The position numbers were made by a program, and so were the translations under genes. This document shows, in pieces, positions 47,448-57,602 of a stretch of DNA of 64,000 bases. Source of the stretch: Thermocrispum agreste DSM 44070 (lineage in GTDB: Bacteria; Actinomycetota; Actinomycetes; Mycobacteriales; Pseudonocardiaceae); contig NZ_KE386603.1 of assembly GCF_000427905.1 (NCBI RefSeq), positions 863,332 through 927,331 on the forward strand, written 5' to 3'. The notes under the pieces are model-generated. The model saw only the letters and a program-made list of their open reading frames with translations, had not been told where the DNA came from and did no database searches. The first letter of the stretch is position 1, and each line of letters starts with the position of its first letter.

Positions 47448-49109
47448 TCAGGAGCGGAACGAGATCTGCAGTACCGGCTCCGAGGTGTCCGCGAAGAAGT
47501 CGTTGCCCTTGTCGTCGACCACGATGAACGCGGGGAAGTCCTCGACCTCGATCCGCCAGACCGCTTCCATACCCAGTTCCGGGTACTCCAGGACCTCGAC
47601 CTTCTTGATGCAGTCCTGGGCAAGGCGCGCGGCCGGGCCACCGATCGAGCCGAGGTAGAAGCCGCCGTACTTCTGGCAGGCCTGCACGACCTGCTTGGAG
47701 CGGTTGCCCTTCGCGAGCATCACCAGCGAGCCACCGGCGGCCTGGAACTGCTCGACGTAGGAGTCCATGCGGCCCGCCGTGGTCGGGCCGAACGAGCCGG
47801 ACGGGTAGCCCTCCGGTGTCTTCGCCGGGCCGGCGTAGTACACCGGGTGGTCCCGCATGTACTGCGGCATCGGTTCGCCCGCCTCCAGCCGCTCGGCGAT
47901 CTTGGCGTGTGCGATGTCCCTGGCCACCACCAGCGGGCCGGTCAGCGACAGCCGGGTCTTCACCGGGTACTTGGACAGCGTGGCGCGGATCTGATCCATC
48001 GGCTGGTTCAAATCGATCCGCACCACCTCGTCGGACAGTTCGTCCTCGGTCACGTCCGGCAGGAACCGAGCCGGGTCGCGCTCCAGCTGCTCGATGAACA
48101 GCCCGTCCGGGGTGATCTTCGCCTTGGCCTGCCGGTCGGCCGAGCAGGACACCGCGATGCCCACCGGGCAGGACGCCCCGTGCCGCGGCAGCCGGATCAC
48201 TCGCACGTCGTGGCAGAAGTACTTGCCGCCGAACTGGGCGCCGATACCGAACTGCCGGGTCATCTCCAGCACCTGCTGTTCCAGCTCGACGTCGCGGAAG
48301 CCGTGCCCGAGCGGCGACCCTTCGCGCGGCAGCTCGTCCAGGTACCGGGCGCTGGCCAGCTTGGCCACCTTCAGGTTGTACTCCGCCGACATCCCGCCGA
48401 CGACGATCGCCAGGTGATACGGCGGGCACGCCGCGGTGCCCAGCGAGCGGAGCTTGGCTTCCAGGAACGACGCCAGGCGCTTGGGGTTCAGCAGCGCCTT
48501 GGTCTCCTGGTACAGGAACGTCTTGTTGGCGCTGCCCCCGCCCTTGGCCATGAACAGGAACTCGTACGACGGCTCGCTGCCCGGCTTGTGGTACAGCTCG
48601 ATCTGGGCGGGCAGGTTCGTGCCGGTGTTGCGCTCTTCCCAGAACGTCAACGGGGCCAGCTGGGAGTAGCGGAGGTTCAGCTCCTGGTAGGCCTCGAAGA
48701 TGCCGCGAGTGAGTGCCCGCTCGTCGTCACCGCCGGTGAGCACCGTCTCGGTGCGCTTGCCGATGACGATCGCGGTGCCGGTGTCCTGGCACATGGGCAG
48801 CACACCGCCCGCGGAGATCGCCGCGTTGCGCAGCAGGTCCATCGCCACGAACCGGTCGTTGCCGCTGGCCTCCGGGTCGTCGACGATCGCGCGCAGCTGC
48901 GCCAGGTGCGACGTGCGCAACAAGTGCTGGATGTCCCTGATCGCCGTCTTCGCCAGCGTCGTCAACGCCTGCGGGTCGACCTCGAGGAACGTGCGACCGG
49001 CCGCCTGCACCGTGCGTACCCCGTCGGCGCTGACCAAGCGGTACTCGGTGGTGTCCTCGCCCAGCGGCAGGACATCGGTGTACTCGAATGCGGTGGGAGA
49101 AGCAGTCAC
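47448..49109 (-). CDS. Class I (iron-sulfur) fumarate hydratase
   Basis: A 553-residue fumarase of the oxygen-sensitive 4Fe-4S class, converting fumarate and malate in the TCA cycle. Cluster cysteines are in [16 protein letters not shown] and the third in the C-terminal half; [15 protein letters not shown] and [20 protein letters not shown] are family motifs. It is a single chain rather than split alpha/beta. The GTG at 49109 gives [15 protein letters not shown]. It consumes the product of the Sdh1 operon, although they are 33 kb apart. Confidence 0.94.
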   Translation of the reverse strand: MTASPTAFEYTDVLPLGEDTTEYRLVSADGVRTVQAAGRTFLEVDPQALTTLAKTAIRDIQHLLRTSHLAQLRAIVDDPEASGNDRFVAMDLLRNAAISAGGVLPMCQDTGTAIVIGKRTETVLTGGDDERALTRGIFEAYQELNLRYSQLAPLTFWEERNTGTNLPAQIELYHKPGSEPSYEFLFMAKGGGSANKTFLYQETKALLNPKRLASFLEAKLRSLGTAACPPYHLAIVVGGMSAEYNLKVAKLASARYLDELPREGSPLGHGFRDVELEQQVLEMTRQFGIGAQFGGKYFCHDVRVIRLPRHGASCPVGIAVSCSADRQAKAKITPDGLFIEQLERDPARFLPDVTEDELSDEVVRIDLNQPMDQIRATLSKYPVKTRLSLTGPLVVARDIAHAKIAERLEAGEPMPQYMRDHPVYYAGPAKTPEGYPSGSFGPTTAGRMDSYVEQFQAAGGSLVMLAKGNRSKQVVQACQKYGGFYLGSIGGPAARLAQDCIKKVEVLEYPELGMEAVWRIEVEDFPAFIVVDDKGNDFFADTSEPVLQISFRS

Positions 49110-50486
49110 ACGCCGAACTTACCGAAAGGTGCCGGGAAAAACGGAAGGCCGGGCCCACCCCGACCGGACCCGACCTTCCTGGGAACGCGAACCGGCTCGC
49201 GCCGGACGCGAGGCTCATGAGGCGCTTGTCACAACCATGCCATCCCCAAGGACGCTCCGCCCCCGGGGGAGGTTGCTTGCTGCCATGAGCAGCCTGCCGC
49301 GAGGACGGCGGCACGTCAACGCCGCCGTTCGAGTTCTGTGGATCTTCTCAGCTTCACTTTGCGTGACGTTCAGCTTGCGCGGGGCGTGGCCGCTCGGCCG
49401 ACCGGGTTCAGCTGGCTCGGCGCTCGGTTCCGGTTCGGCCCGCCGGCGTGCGGCCCGGGCGGTGCCGGGGAATCGGCTGGCTCGGTTCGGGGGTCGGCGG
49501 ATCGGGGCTTGCGGGTCGGGTCGAGTCGGCGTCGGGGAGCGGTCCGCGCGCCCTCGCCTGGGCGGTGTGCACCGGCCGACGCTCGGTCAAGTCGTCTCCT
49601 GGCCGGTGCGCGTGGGCATCGAGCCGTGCGCTGGTGGCGACTGAGCACGCGCGAACAGACGCCGGGCGGTGGTGTCGCGTTGCTGCTTCTGGTCGCTGCG
49701 GTCGGACTGTTCCGGCGTTGGCCCGTTCCTGCTTGTGCGGGCGTCATGCCGCCCACGCACGGCCGCGGTCACTGGCGAACGGCCCGTCCCTGCTTGTGCG
49801 GGCGCCATGACGGTCCTGGTCATGGGGCGCGGCGCCGGTGACCATCGCGTGGGACGTGGGCGGTTTCGGCCCTCGAACCGGGCTGGACTGACACCCGGGC
49901 AGTGGCCTGCTCGGCGCTCGACGGCTCGTGTTCACGCACGCAGAGTGCGCCGCCTGCTCGCGTTCGGTTGAGCGGTGCCGCAGCGCCCAGTCACTCCGCG
50001 CTGGTCGTGGCTGGGCGCGTTCTGGTGGTCGGGATGGTACGCGCTTGGCTGCTTGCGTCCGGGTGGAGCCGGTTCCACCACGCTGCCCGCCGAAGAGCCG
50101 CGCCGGGGGCTGCGGCTGGGGCATTCGAGCCGGGCTGTGCCGACGTGTGAGCAGCCGCTTGTGTCGAGTTGCACTCGGACGGCCAGAGCTCAGCAGGCGG
50201 CGCGCGTGGTCGGCCGCGCGCATCCGGGTGGCGCTCCGGGGCTGCTGTCCCGGAGGTCGCCGGTTCGTGTCGTCCGCGCGCTTTCGGATGGCGCCGCGTG
50301 CAAACCGGCTCGGCTCGATGCCGACCCGGGCCGAGCGGGCTCGGCCTGCCTTGCGCCGGGCCGAGCCCATCCAGGTCGTCCGCTCACCACGGGTCAGCTC
50401 CATCGGAGCCCACCTGCTCGGCTCCCGCTCGGCCGTTCGCGGTGCGGGTGCCTTGCGTCCGGCCCCGAGGTTCGTTGCCCGTGTGC
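49110..50486. other. Longest gene-free spacer (1.4 kb), repetitive
   Basis: No credible gene lies in this 1377-base gap. Six frames are open in patches but read as Arg/Gly/Ser/Ala-rich noise with loosely repeated words. It contains the 61-bp spaced repeat pair at 49720-49809. There is no start-site or family support for a protein. The fumarase promoter must lie near 49115-49200. Confidence 0.65.
49720..49809. repeat. Two 29-bp repeats with 32-bp spacer, CRISPR-like
   Basis: Two 29-bp copies (49720-49748 and 49781-49809) differ at two bases and are separated by exactly 32 bp. Each holds the imperfect palindrome CCTGCTTGTGCGGG; the reverse strand reads GCCCGCACAAGCAGG, similar in layout to actinobacterial type I-E CRISPR repeats. 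No third copy is found 61 bp to either side, and no cas gene is in the window. Confidence 0.5.
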
Positions 50487-51512
50487 TCAGCTGGCGTAGG
50501 CGCGCAGCCGCTCGGCCCGCTCGCCCTGCCGCAGCTTCGACATGACCTCGCGCTCGATCTGCCGGACCCGCTCCCTGGACAGGCCGAAGTGCTTGCCGAT
50601 CTGGTCCAGCGTGCGCGGCTGACCGTCGTCGATGCCGTAGCGCAAGCGGATGACGTTCTGCTCCCGCTCGTCCAGCGTGGCCAGCACCCGGCGCAAATCG
50701 TCCTGCAGGATGCCGGAGATCACCGCCGACTCGGCGTCGGTGGCCTCGGCGTCCTCGATGAAGTCGCCCAGCGGGGCGTCCTCCTCGGTGCCGACCGGCA
50801 TGTCCAGGCTCACCGGGTCGCGCGCGTGGTCGAGCAGCTTGGCGACTTTGTCCTCCGGAATGCCGGACTCGGCGGCCAGCTCCTCGTTGGTGGCTTCGCG
50901 GCCCAGCTTCTGGTGCAGGTCGCGCTTGATCCGCGACAGCTTGTTCACCTGTTCCACCAAGTGCACGGGCAGTCGGATGGTGCGCCCCTGGTCGGCCATG
51001 CCGCGGGTGATCGCCTGCCGGATCCACCACGTGGCGTACGTGGAGAACTTGAACCCCTTGGTGTAGTCGAACTTCTCCACCGCGCGGATCAGGCCCAGGT
51101 TGCCCTCCTGGATCAGATCCAGCAGCGGCATGCCGCGGCCGGTGTACCGCTTCGCCAGCGACACCACCAGGCGCAGGTTGGCCTCCAGCAGGTGGTTCTT
51201 GGCCTGCTGGCCGTCGGCGACCAGCGCCTTCAGCTCGGCACGGCGCTCGTCGCTGAGGTCCTCCTCGGTGTCCAGCACGTGCTGGGCGAACACCCCCGCC
51301 TCGATCCGCTTGGCCAGCTCAACCTCGTCGGCAGCGGTCAGCAACGCCGTTTTTCCGATACCGTTGAGGTAGACGCGCACCAGATCCGCGGAAGGGCCCT
51401 GGGCGTCCAGATCGGGCTCCTGCCCGCGCTCGTCCTGGGTGGGAAGCACGGCGATCTGGGCGTCGGAGTCCGGGTACGCGTCGCTCCGGCGCTCGAGTGT
51501 CGGTGCGGACAT
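50487..51512 (-). CDS. sigB: Principal-like RNA polymerase sigma factor SigB
   Basis: A 341-residue group 2 sigma-70 factor. Region 1.2 ([13 protein letters not shown]) starts near residue 42, followed by region 2 ([40 protein letters not shown]), region 3 and region 4 ([20 protein letters not shown]). It lacks the long acidic N-terminus of SigA/HrdB and matches mycobacterial SigB. I chose ATG 51512 ([11 protein letters not shown]) with a GGGGAGG site. Near ideR, as in mycobacteria, but separated by insertions. Confidence 0.95.
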   Translation of the reverse strand: MSAPTLERRSDAYPDSDAQIAVLPTQDERGQEPDLDAQGPSADLVRVYLNGIGKTALLTAADEVELAKRIEAGVFAQHVLDTEEDLSDERRAELKALVADGQQAKNHLLEANLRLVVSLAKRYTGRGMPLLDLIQEGNLGLIRAVEKFDYTKGFKFSTYATWWIRQAITRGMADQGRTIRLPVHLVEQVNKLSRIKRDLHQKLGREATNEELAAESGIPEDKVAKLLDHARDPVSLDMPVGTEEDAPLGDFIEDAEATDAESAVISGILQDDLRRVLATLDEREQNVIRLRYGIDDGQPRTLDQIGKHFGLSRERVRQIEREVMSKLRQGERAERLRAYAS

Positions 51513-51708
51513 CACTGCCTCCCCTTGGCTGGCTTGCGTCCCCGCGGTCGTGACCACGGGAGAAGGACTTCGGCTGGTAGCCGGACATTCATCTCAACGT
51601 CGGCGCCCGCCGAAAAAGTTCCCGAGGCAAACGATCCGACGGCGTCTCACGCTGTGGTTTGCCGCACGCGGTCTCGAGCAAACTTCAGGTTCGGTCAGGT
51701 AACCGGGA

Positions 51709-52134
51709 TCACGTCTCCACCAGGACCGTGAACGGTCCGTCGTTGACGCTGCTGACCTGCATCATCGCGCCGAACCGTCCGGTGGCCACGGTCGCGCCCC
51801 TGCGGCGCAGCTCGTCGACGACTACGCCGACCAGGTGTTCGGCATGCTCCGGCCGGGCGGCAGCGACCCACGACGGACGGCGGCCCTTGCGGGTGTCGCC
51901 GTACAGCGTGAACTGGCTCACCACCAGCAGCGGCGCGCCGGTCGACGCGCACGACTGCTCGTCGCGCAGGATGCGCAGCTCGTGCAGCTTGCGCGCCATC
52001 CGTTCGGCGTTGGCCACTCCGTCGTCGGTGTGCACGCCGAGCAGGACCAGCAGGCCGGGCTCGCGGATCTGGCCGACGACTTCGCCGTCCACCGTGACGC
52101 TCGCTTCCGTGACGCGGGCCGCCACTGCCCTCAT
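51709..52134 (-). CDS. dtd: D-aminoacyl-tRNA deacylase
   Basis: A 141-residue proofreading enzyme that removes D-amino acids (and glycine) from tRNA. Family motifs: the SQFTLYGD loop at about 74-81 and NDGPFT near the C-terminus, together with [16 protein letters not shown]. Its ATG overlaps the stop of the methyltransferase upstream by four bases, so it is translationally coupled. Confidence 0.94.
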   Translation of the reverse strand: MRAVAARVTEASVTVDGEVVGQIREPGLLVLLGVHTDDGVANAERMARKLHELRILRDEQSCASTGAPLLVVSQFTLYGDTRKGRRPSWVAAARPEHAEHLVGVVVDELRRRGATVATGRFGAMMQVSSVNDGPFTVLVET

Positions 52135-53630
52135 GACGCTTCCTCCGCGGGTTCGAGCATGCCGTGCAGGACCAGCTGCCGGGCCATGGCCGCCGCAGCG
52201 GCCGCCAGCCGGTCCGGTTCCTCGCCGTGTGCGGCGGCGAGCAGCGCGACGAGATCACCGAGCGGAAGGTGTCCTCGGCACCCGGCGAGCAGCGCGGCCG
52301 CCAGCTCGTCGATCTCGTGCTGCCATCCCGGCCCGTCCGTGCGGTGCAGCCGCCGGATCGTCGTCGACCAGCCCTCGTCGCAGGCACGCGCAATGGACTC
52401 CAGCACCACCGAGCCTGCCACGCGCAGCCGTTCCCGCAGCAGATCGGGGTGCTCGCGGAGCCACTGCACCCGGTCCAGCCATGCGGCCGCCTCCGCGCCC
52501 AACGGATCGTCGAACGCCTGGCGCAGGTCTTCACAGACCACGGTCGGCTCTGCGTCCGTGCGGCGCAGCGTGACGAAGCCGAAGCCGACGCCCACGACCC
52601 GGTTGGCGGTGAAGTAGTCCAGCCAGGCCGCGGCCTTCCTGCCGCCTTCCGGTGACCGTGGGTCGATCCCGGCGTCGCGCAGCCAGGTGCCCACGTACAG
52701 CGCCGGATCGGCCACGTCACGCTGCACGATCCAGGCGTCGACGCCCGGGGGCAGCCACGAGGCCACGCGCTCGGTCCAGTCCTCGCCTTCGCGGTGCAGC
52801 CACGAGGCCAGCAAATGCCCGGTGCCGCCCGGTGCGAGGTGCCGCGGCAGCGACCGCACGACCAGCGCGCTGGCCGCGTCCCCGCCGAGTCCCGAGTCGC
52901 GGTAGGTGTAGTCGACCGCCGGCGGGCCGACGACGAACGGGGGATTGCACACCACCATGTCGAACTCGCGCCCGCGCACCGGCTCGAACCACTCGCCGTG
53001 CAGCAGCTCGACGTCGAGCCGATTCAGCCGGAAGGTCGCCTCGGCGAGCGCGACGGCCCGCGGCGAGACGTCCGTGGCGGTCAGCCGCTCCGCGTGCGTG
53101 CTGGCGTGGAGCGTCTGCACGCCGTTGCCGGTGCCGACATCCAGCACGCTGCCGACCGGGCGGCGGATGGTCGCCCGGACCAGGCTCAACGACGCTTGAC
53201 CGACTCCCACGACGTGATCCCGCCGGGTGTTCCTGCCCCGTCCGCGCTGCGCCTGGTCGACATCGGAGATCACCCACCACGAGTGCTTGTCGTCGCCGTA
53301 CGGCCGGATGTCCAGTCCTGCCCGCAGGCCGTCGCCGTGCGGTTCGAGCACGCCCAATTCGACGGCGGCGTCCACCCCGAGCGGCTGGAACACCCGCTCC
53401 AGGCAGGGCACCGGTTCGGTGTCGCCGAGCAGGAACACCCTGATCAGCGTGCCGAGGTCGCCGGCATCGCGGCTGGCCCGGCGGGCAGGCTCCGGCTCGT
53501 CCCTGCTCAGTGCGGCGTGCGCGTGGTCACCGAGCGCCGCCAGCACACCGTCGGTGTGGTATCCGCATCGCAGGAAGACCTCGCGCAGGCGATCGCAGTC
53601 GGTGGGGGAGAACGAAGGTGGTCGTTCCAC
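52131..53630 (-). CDS. SAM-dependent methyltransferase (NPPF type)
   Basis: A 499-residue protein with an N-terminal helical domain (about 1-140, including a winged-helix-like part), a Rossmann methyltransferase domain (SAM site [17 protein letters not shown]) and the NPPF catalytic motif ([17 protein letters not shown]) typical of enzymes that methylate amide or exocyclic amino nitrogens (HemK/RsmC-like). The C-terminal 180 residues are family-specific. The natural substrate is unknown. GTG start at 53630; divergent from DUF3099. Confidence 0.87.
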   Translation of the reverse strand: MERPPSFSPTDCDRLREVFLRCGYHTDGVLAALGDHAHAALSRDEPEPARRASRDAGDLGTLIRVFLLGDTEPVPCLERVFQPLGVDAAVELGVLEPHGDGLRAGLDIRPYGDDKHSWWVISDVDQAQRGRGRNTRRDHVVGVGQASLSLVRATIRRPVGSVLDVGTGNGVQTLHASTHAERLTATDVSPRAVALAEATFRLNRLDVELLHGEWFEPVRGREFDMVVCNPPFVVGPPAVDYTYRDSGLGGDAASALVVRSLPRHLAPGGTGHLLASWLHREGEDWTERVASWLPPGVDAWIVQRDVADPALYVGTWLRDAGIDPRSPEGGRKAAAWLDYFTANRVVGVGFGFVTLRRTDAEPTVVCEDLRQAFDDPLGAEAAAWLDRVQWLREHPDLLRERLRVAGSVVLESIARACDEGWSTTIRRLHRTDGPGWQHEIDELAAALLAGCRGHLPLGDLVALLAAAHGEEPDRLAAAAAAMARQLVLHGMLEPAEEAS

Positions 53631-53833
53631 GACTGGAATCGTGCCATGCGCCGATCACCCCCGAGCAGGCAAGCGCAGGCGCGCGGCGGCTCGAGGTCAC
53701 GCCGTGCGGGAGGGTGGTCGCCTGCCGCCGCGCGGCACGGTGCAGGATCGGGAAGGTTCGTCGCGCGAGTTGGTCCGCCGAGGGTGACGCCGGGTGCCAT
53801 CGGTGGGACGATGTCACGAGGAGGTGGTCTGCC

Positions 53834-54151
53834 GTGGGCAACACCGACCGCGCAACCGACCGTCCGGTGTTGATCACCGCGGCCGCCAGGTCCCTCGACG
53901 AGGAATTCGCCGCGCGGAAGCGCAAGTACATCATCATGATGTCCTGCCGGTTCCCGTGCCTGGTGCTGGCCGGGATCTTCTACCACACGTGGTGGCTGGC
54001 GCTGCTGTTCATCCTGCTGTCGGTGCCGCTGCCCTGGGTCGCGGTGCTGATCGCCAACGACCGGCCGCCGCGCAAGGCGGAGAAGATCGCTCGCTTCCGG
54101 CGCGCACCACGGGCCATCGAAGCCGCCGAACACCGGGTCATCGACGGCTGA
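53834..54151 (+). CDS. DUF3099 membrane protein
   Basis: A 105-residue protein with two hydrophobic helices (about 37-52 and 54-75; MSCRFPCLVLAGIFYH, LALLFILLSVPLPWVAVLI) and charged ends. The DUF3099 family is an actinobacterial neighbour of sigB (Rv2709 in M. tuberculosis). GTG 53834 follows GGAGGTGG. Function unknown. Confidence 0.87.
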   Translation: MGNTDRATDRPVLITAAARSLDEEFAARKRKYIIMMSCRFPCLVLAGIFYHTWWLALLFILLSVPLPWVAVLIANDRPPRKAEKIARFRRAPRAIEAAEHRVIDG

Positions 54152-54232
54152 CCGGCGACAGCGCAGGCCATGGGCGGCGTGCCGTCGCACGCGGTCCGCA
54201 GGCGACTCCGCGGGTTCCTGACGGGTGCGCAG

Positions 54233-55408
54233 TCACTGACGGTTGTACTGCCCGCCCTGCTGGGCCGGCTCGTCCTTGGCGATGCCTTCCCGCATCTCCG
54301 CGATCAACGACGCGACCACGGCCTTGAGGCTGCCGTTGTGCTCCCGCGCCACCGCACGCTGCCGCTGGTAGCTCGCCCCGTAGCGGAGGATCGTCTCCAC
54401 CCCGGCCAGCTCGTTCTCGCAGCGCAGCTTGCGCGCGGTGGGTTCCAGCTGGTTCAGCAGCTCGACCAGCGACTCGGTGACCAGTTTCTCGTCGCCCGCG
54501 GCATTGAGGATGACGATGGCGTCCATGCCGTAGCGGGCGGCACGCCACTTGTTCTCCTGCACGTGCCACGGCGGCATGGTGGGGATCTCCTCGCCGTTGT
54601 CCAGCCGGGTGCTCAGGTCCTCCACCAGGCACTGGGTCAGCGCCGCGATCGCGGTGACCTCCTCCAGGGTGGGCACGCCGTCGCACACCCGCTGCTCGAC
54701 GGTGCCCAGGCGCGGCGACGGCCGGATGTCCCAGCGGATCTCGGTGATGTCGTCGATCACGCCGGTGATGAACATGTCCTCGACGTAGGACTCGAACTCT
54801 GCCCACTCGGCGAACTGGAACGGCAGGCCCGCCGTGGGCAGCTGCTGGAACATCAGCGCTCGGTTGGAGGCGTACCCGGTGTCCTCGCCGCCCCACCACG
54901 GCGACGAGGCGGACAGCGCCTGCAGGTGCGGTGCGTAGTTGAGCAAGCCGTCCAGGATCGGCAACGCCTTCGCCTTGTGCTCGATCCCGACATGGATGTG
55001 CACGCCGTAGATCAGCATCTGCCTGCCCCACCACTGGGTGCGCTCGATCAGTTTGGCGTACCGCTCCTTGTTGGTGACCTTCTGCTGGTACCAGGCGGCG
55101 AACGGGTGGGTGCCCGCGCAGAACAGCTCCACGCCGAGCGGGTCGGTGACCTTGCGGACCAGCTCGAGCGACTCGGTCAGGTCCTCGGCGATCTCCGCGA
55201 CGGTGTCGCACACCCCGGTGATGATTTCCACGGTGTTCAACAGCAGTTCCTGCTTGACCTTGGGGTGCTCGTCCATGCCCGGCTCGCACACCTCGGACAG
55301 GATGCGTTCGGCGACCGACGCGAGCTCACCGGTGCGCCGCTCCACCAGGGCCAGCTCCCATTCGGCTCCCACGGTGGATCGGCGGGACGGGGCGAAGTCG
55401 ATGCGCAT
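54233..55408 (-). CDS. Carboxylate-amine ligase, YbdK/GCS2 family
   Basis: A 391-residue glutamate-cysteine ligase family 2 protein. Motifs: TVGAEWELALV near the N-terminus, GTHPFAAW, YGVHIHVGIE (metal/ATP site) and EIRWDIRPSPRLGTVEQRVCD. In actinobacteria this family makes gamma-glutamyl links of uncertain target; mycothiol users do not need glutathione, so glutathione synthesis should not be assumed. The ATG at 55408 or a GTG at 55414 may be the start. It is directly downstream of the next gene listed and likely in one operon. Confidence 0.87.
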   Translation of the reverse strand: MRIDFAPSRRSTVGAEWELALVERRTGELASVAERILSEVCEPGMDEHPKVKQELLLNTVEIITGVCDTVAEIAEDLTESLELVRKVTDPLGVELFCAGTHPFAAWYQQKVTNKERYAKLIERTQWWGRQMLIYGVHIHVGIEHKAKALPILDGLLNYAPHLQALSASSPWWGGEDTGYASNRALMFQQLPTAGLPFQFAEWAEFESYVEDMFITGVIDDITEIRWDIRPSPRLGTVEQRVCDGVPTLEEVTAIAALTQCLVEDLSTRLDNGEEIPTMPPWHVQENKWRAARYGMDAIVILNAAGDEKLVTESLVELLNQLEPTARKLRCENELAGVETILRYGASYQRQRAVAREHNGSLKAVVASLIAEMREGIAKDEPAQQGGQYNRQ

Positions 55409-55414
55409 GACCAC

Positions 55415-55909
55415 CTACACCTGAGCGCCGGTGGACGGGTCGGATCCCGGCGGGCGGTTGTCGTCGCGGGCGCGCAGCAGCGCCAGGCCGAGGCCGGCCG
55501 CCAGCGCCAGGATGCCCAGCGGGGTGCCGAGCACCGGGGTCATGCCGACCAGCCCTGGCGCGATCAGCAGCACCAGCCCGATGACGAAGAACAGCGCGAC
55601 GACGAGCATCGCCCTGGACGGCCGCGGCAGCGGGGGCGGTTCCGGCGGGACGTAGTGTTCGTCGTCGTCGTCCAGCGGGTCCAGCGGTTTGCCGGACAGC
55701 ATCAGCTCGTCCCAGCCGACGCCGGAGCCCGCGCGCCAGTCCGACGAGGGCCGCACGACGGGTTCGTCCTGCTCGCCGTCTGCCCTGCGGGCCTGCTCGG
55801 CCGCCTCCGCGGTCGCACCGAGACCTTCCGCGCGCAGCTCGGCCACGAGTTCGTCGAAGATGGCGTCGACGTCGTCCTGACCGTCCGGGCCGTTCCCCGT
55901 CTTGCTCAC
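55415..55909 (-). CDS. Two-helix membrane protein with acidic cytoplasmic tail
   Basis: A 164-residue protein. The N-terminal 100 residues are acidic and disordered (DDVDAIFDELVAELRAEG, DPLDDDDEHYVPPEPPP). Two membrane helices (about 101-120 and 125-148) and a short charged C-terminus follow. The family is widespread in Pseudonocardiaceae and mycobacteria next to this ligase; no function is known. GTG 55909 begins MSKTGNGPDGQDD. Its stop lies just before the ligase start. Confidence 0.8.
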   Translation of the reverse strand: MSKTGNGPDGQDDVDAIFDELVAELRAEGLGATAEAAEQARRADGEQDEPVVRPSSDWRAGSGVGWDELMLSGKPLDPLDDDDEHYVPPEPPPLPRPSRAMLVVALFFVIGLVLLIAPGLVGMTPVLGTPLGILALAAGLGLALLRARDDNRPPGSDPSTGAQV

Positions 55910-56079
55910 CCCACCATCGTCGCACGCCACGGCGCACCGTGGGACCACCGACGGCGCGGGAATCTCCAGGAATACTGACATCGTGGGTAGCCGGCAGGCT
56001 GCTGATCTGTCGCCTGCCGTACACCGCGCGTTATCGTCCTTTACGTGATCGCCGACGACGTTCGGAAGGCGGGTGGACA

Positions 56080-56841
56080 GTGTTCTACTGGCTGCTGAAG
56101 TACGTGTTGCTCGGACCGATCCTGCGCGCGTTCTGGCCGACCAAGGTCGTCGGCAGGCAGCACATTCCCGACCGTGGTGGCGCGATCCTGGCCAGCAACC
56201 ACCTGGCCGTCGTCGATTCGTTCTTCCTGCCCGCACGGATCAAGCGGCGGGTCTATTTCCTGGCCAAGAAGGAGTACTTCACCGAAAAGGGCCTCAAGGG
56301 CTGGTTCAAACGGTGGTTCATGACGGCCACCGGGCAGCACCCGATCGACCGGTCCGGCGGCGACGCGGCGCGCGCCGCGCTGGAGACCGGGGTGCGCCTG
56401 CTGCGCCAGGGCAAGCTGCTCGGCGTCTACCCGGAAGGCACCCGTTCCCCGGACGGCAGGCTGTACAAGGGCAAGACCGGGGTGGCGCGGATGGCACTGG
56501 AGGCGAAGGTGCCGATCATCCCGGTGGCCATGATCGGCACCGACAAGGTCAACCCGATCGGGTCGAAGATGTGGTGGCCGCGGCGCATCGAGATCCGCAT
56601 CGGCAAGCCGCTGGACTTCTCGCGTTACTACGGCCTGGCCGGTGACCCGTTCGTCGAGCGGTCGATGACCGACGAGTTGATGTACGCCCTGATGGAACTG
56701 TCCGGTCAGGAGTACGTCGACGTCTATGCTGCGACCGTCAAAGGGCTCACCTTCTCCTCCGGCCGCGGCAAGGCGGCAGGTGAGTCCCGCGCGGTCGGCG
56801 AACGGCAGGGCGAACCGGGAGAGCCGGTGCGCCAAGGCTGA
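56080..56841 (+). CDS. 1-acyl-glycerol-3-phosphate acyltransferase (PlsC)
   Basis: A 253-residue membrane-associated acyltransferase of phospholipid synthesis. The HX4D catalytic motif is at H41-D46 (NHLAVVD), and YPEGTRS at 117-123 binds the phosphate of the acceptor. An N-terminal hydrophobic segment (1-20) anchors it; the last 30 residues are low-complexity. The GTG at 56080 follows GAAGGCGGG. It is divergent from the DUF-like membrane gene. M. tuberculosis has this gene (Rv2182c) close to the same exoribonuclease. Confidence 0.93.
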   Translation: MFYWLLKYVLLGPILRAFWPTKVVGRQHIPDRGGAILASNHLAVVDSFFLPARIKRRVYFLAKKEYFTEKGLKGWFKRWFMTATGQHPIDRSGGDAARAALETGVRLLRQGKLLGVYPEGTRSPDGRLYKGKTGVARMALEAKVPIIPVAMIGTDKVNPIGSKMWWPRRIEIRIGKPLDFSRYYGLAGDPFVERSMTDELMYALMELSGQEYVDVYAATVKGLTFSSGRGKAAGESRAVGERQGEPGEPVRQG

Positions 56842-56921
56842 ACCGGCGCGGCGCGGGCCGGTTGGGTGGGGTGCAGCCTGTCCGTGCTGCCGTGACTGAC
56901 CTGGATGAGGGCTGAAAGACG

Positions 56922-57425
56922 ATGCGGTTCTTCTACGACACCGAGTTCATCGAGGACGGGGTGACCATCGACCTCGTCTCCATCGGTGTGGTGGATGAGC
57001 ACGGACGGGAGTTCTACGCCGTCTCCACCCAGTTCGACCCGGCCAGGGCAGGCCCGTGGGTGCGCGAGCACGTGCTGCCGAAACTGCCCCCGCCGAACCA
57101 CGAGGCGTGGCGCAGCCGCGAGCAGATCAAGGAGGACCTGCTGGCCTTCATCGGCACTCCGCGGGACGGAGTGCAGTTGTGGGCCTGGTACGCCGCCTAC
57201 GACCACGTCGCTCTCGCGCAGCTGTGGGGCGCCATGCCGCAGCTTCCCCGGGTGCTGCCCCGGTTCACCAGGGACCTGCGGCAGCGCTGGGAGGACCTGG
57301 GCAAACCGGACCTGCCGGACCCGCCGCCGAACGCGCACGACGCCCTCGCCGACGCCAGGCACAACCTGGCCCGCTGGCGCCGGATGGAGGAGGTCCGCTG
57401 TCGGCGCGGCCTCGGCATGGGCTGA
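56922..57425 (+). CDS. 3'-5' exoribonuclease (Rv2179c-like)
   Basis: A 167-residue DEDD-type exoribonuclease family member. The catalytic acidic residues are in FYDTEF near the N-terminus (D6, E8), YDHVAL (mid) and AHDALADARHN (C-terminal). The family trims RNA 3' overhangs in mycobacteria. The ATG at 56922 (MRFFYDTEFIEDG) is the standard family start. It is followed 177 bases later by the phosphofructokinase. Confidence 0.92.
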   Translation: MRFFYDTEFIEDGVTIDLVSIGVVDEHGREFYAVSTQFDPARAGPWVREHVLPKLPPPNHEAWRSREQIKEDLLAFIGTPRDGVQLWAWYAAYDHVALAQLWGAMPQLPRVLPRFTRDLRQRWEDLGKPDLPDPPPNAHDALADARHNLARWRRMEEVRCRRGLGMG

Positions 57426-57602
57426 TCGGCCCAGCCGCCTGGCCGGATCGGCGGATCTGCCCCTTCGTCCCTCCTGCCCCGCCCGCTCGGCTCCGCTACG
57501 GTGGGTCGGTGAATCGGTTCAGCTACCGCTCGGTACGCTGGCGACTGCAACGATGCAGTGATGGACGTCACGGCCGCGGTCGCGGCGGATTTCGGAGGAC
57601 AG

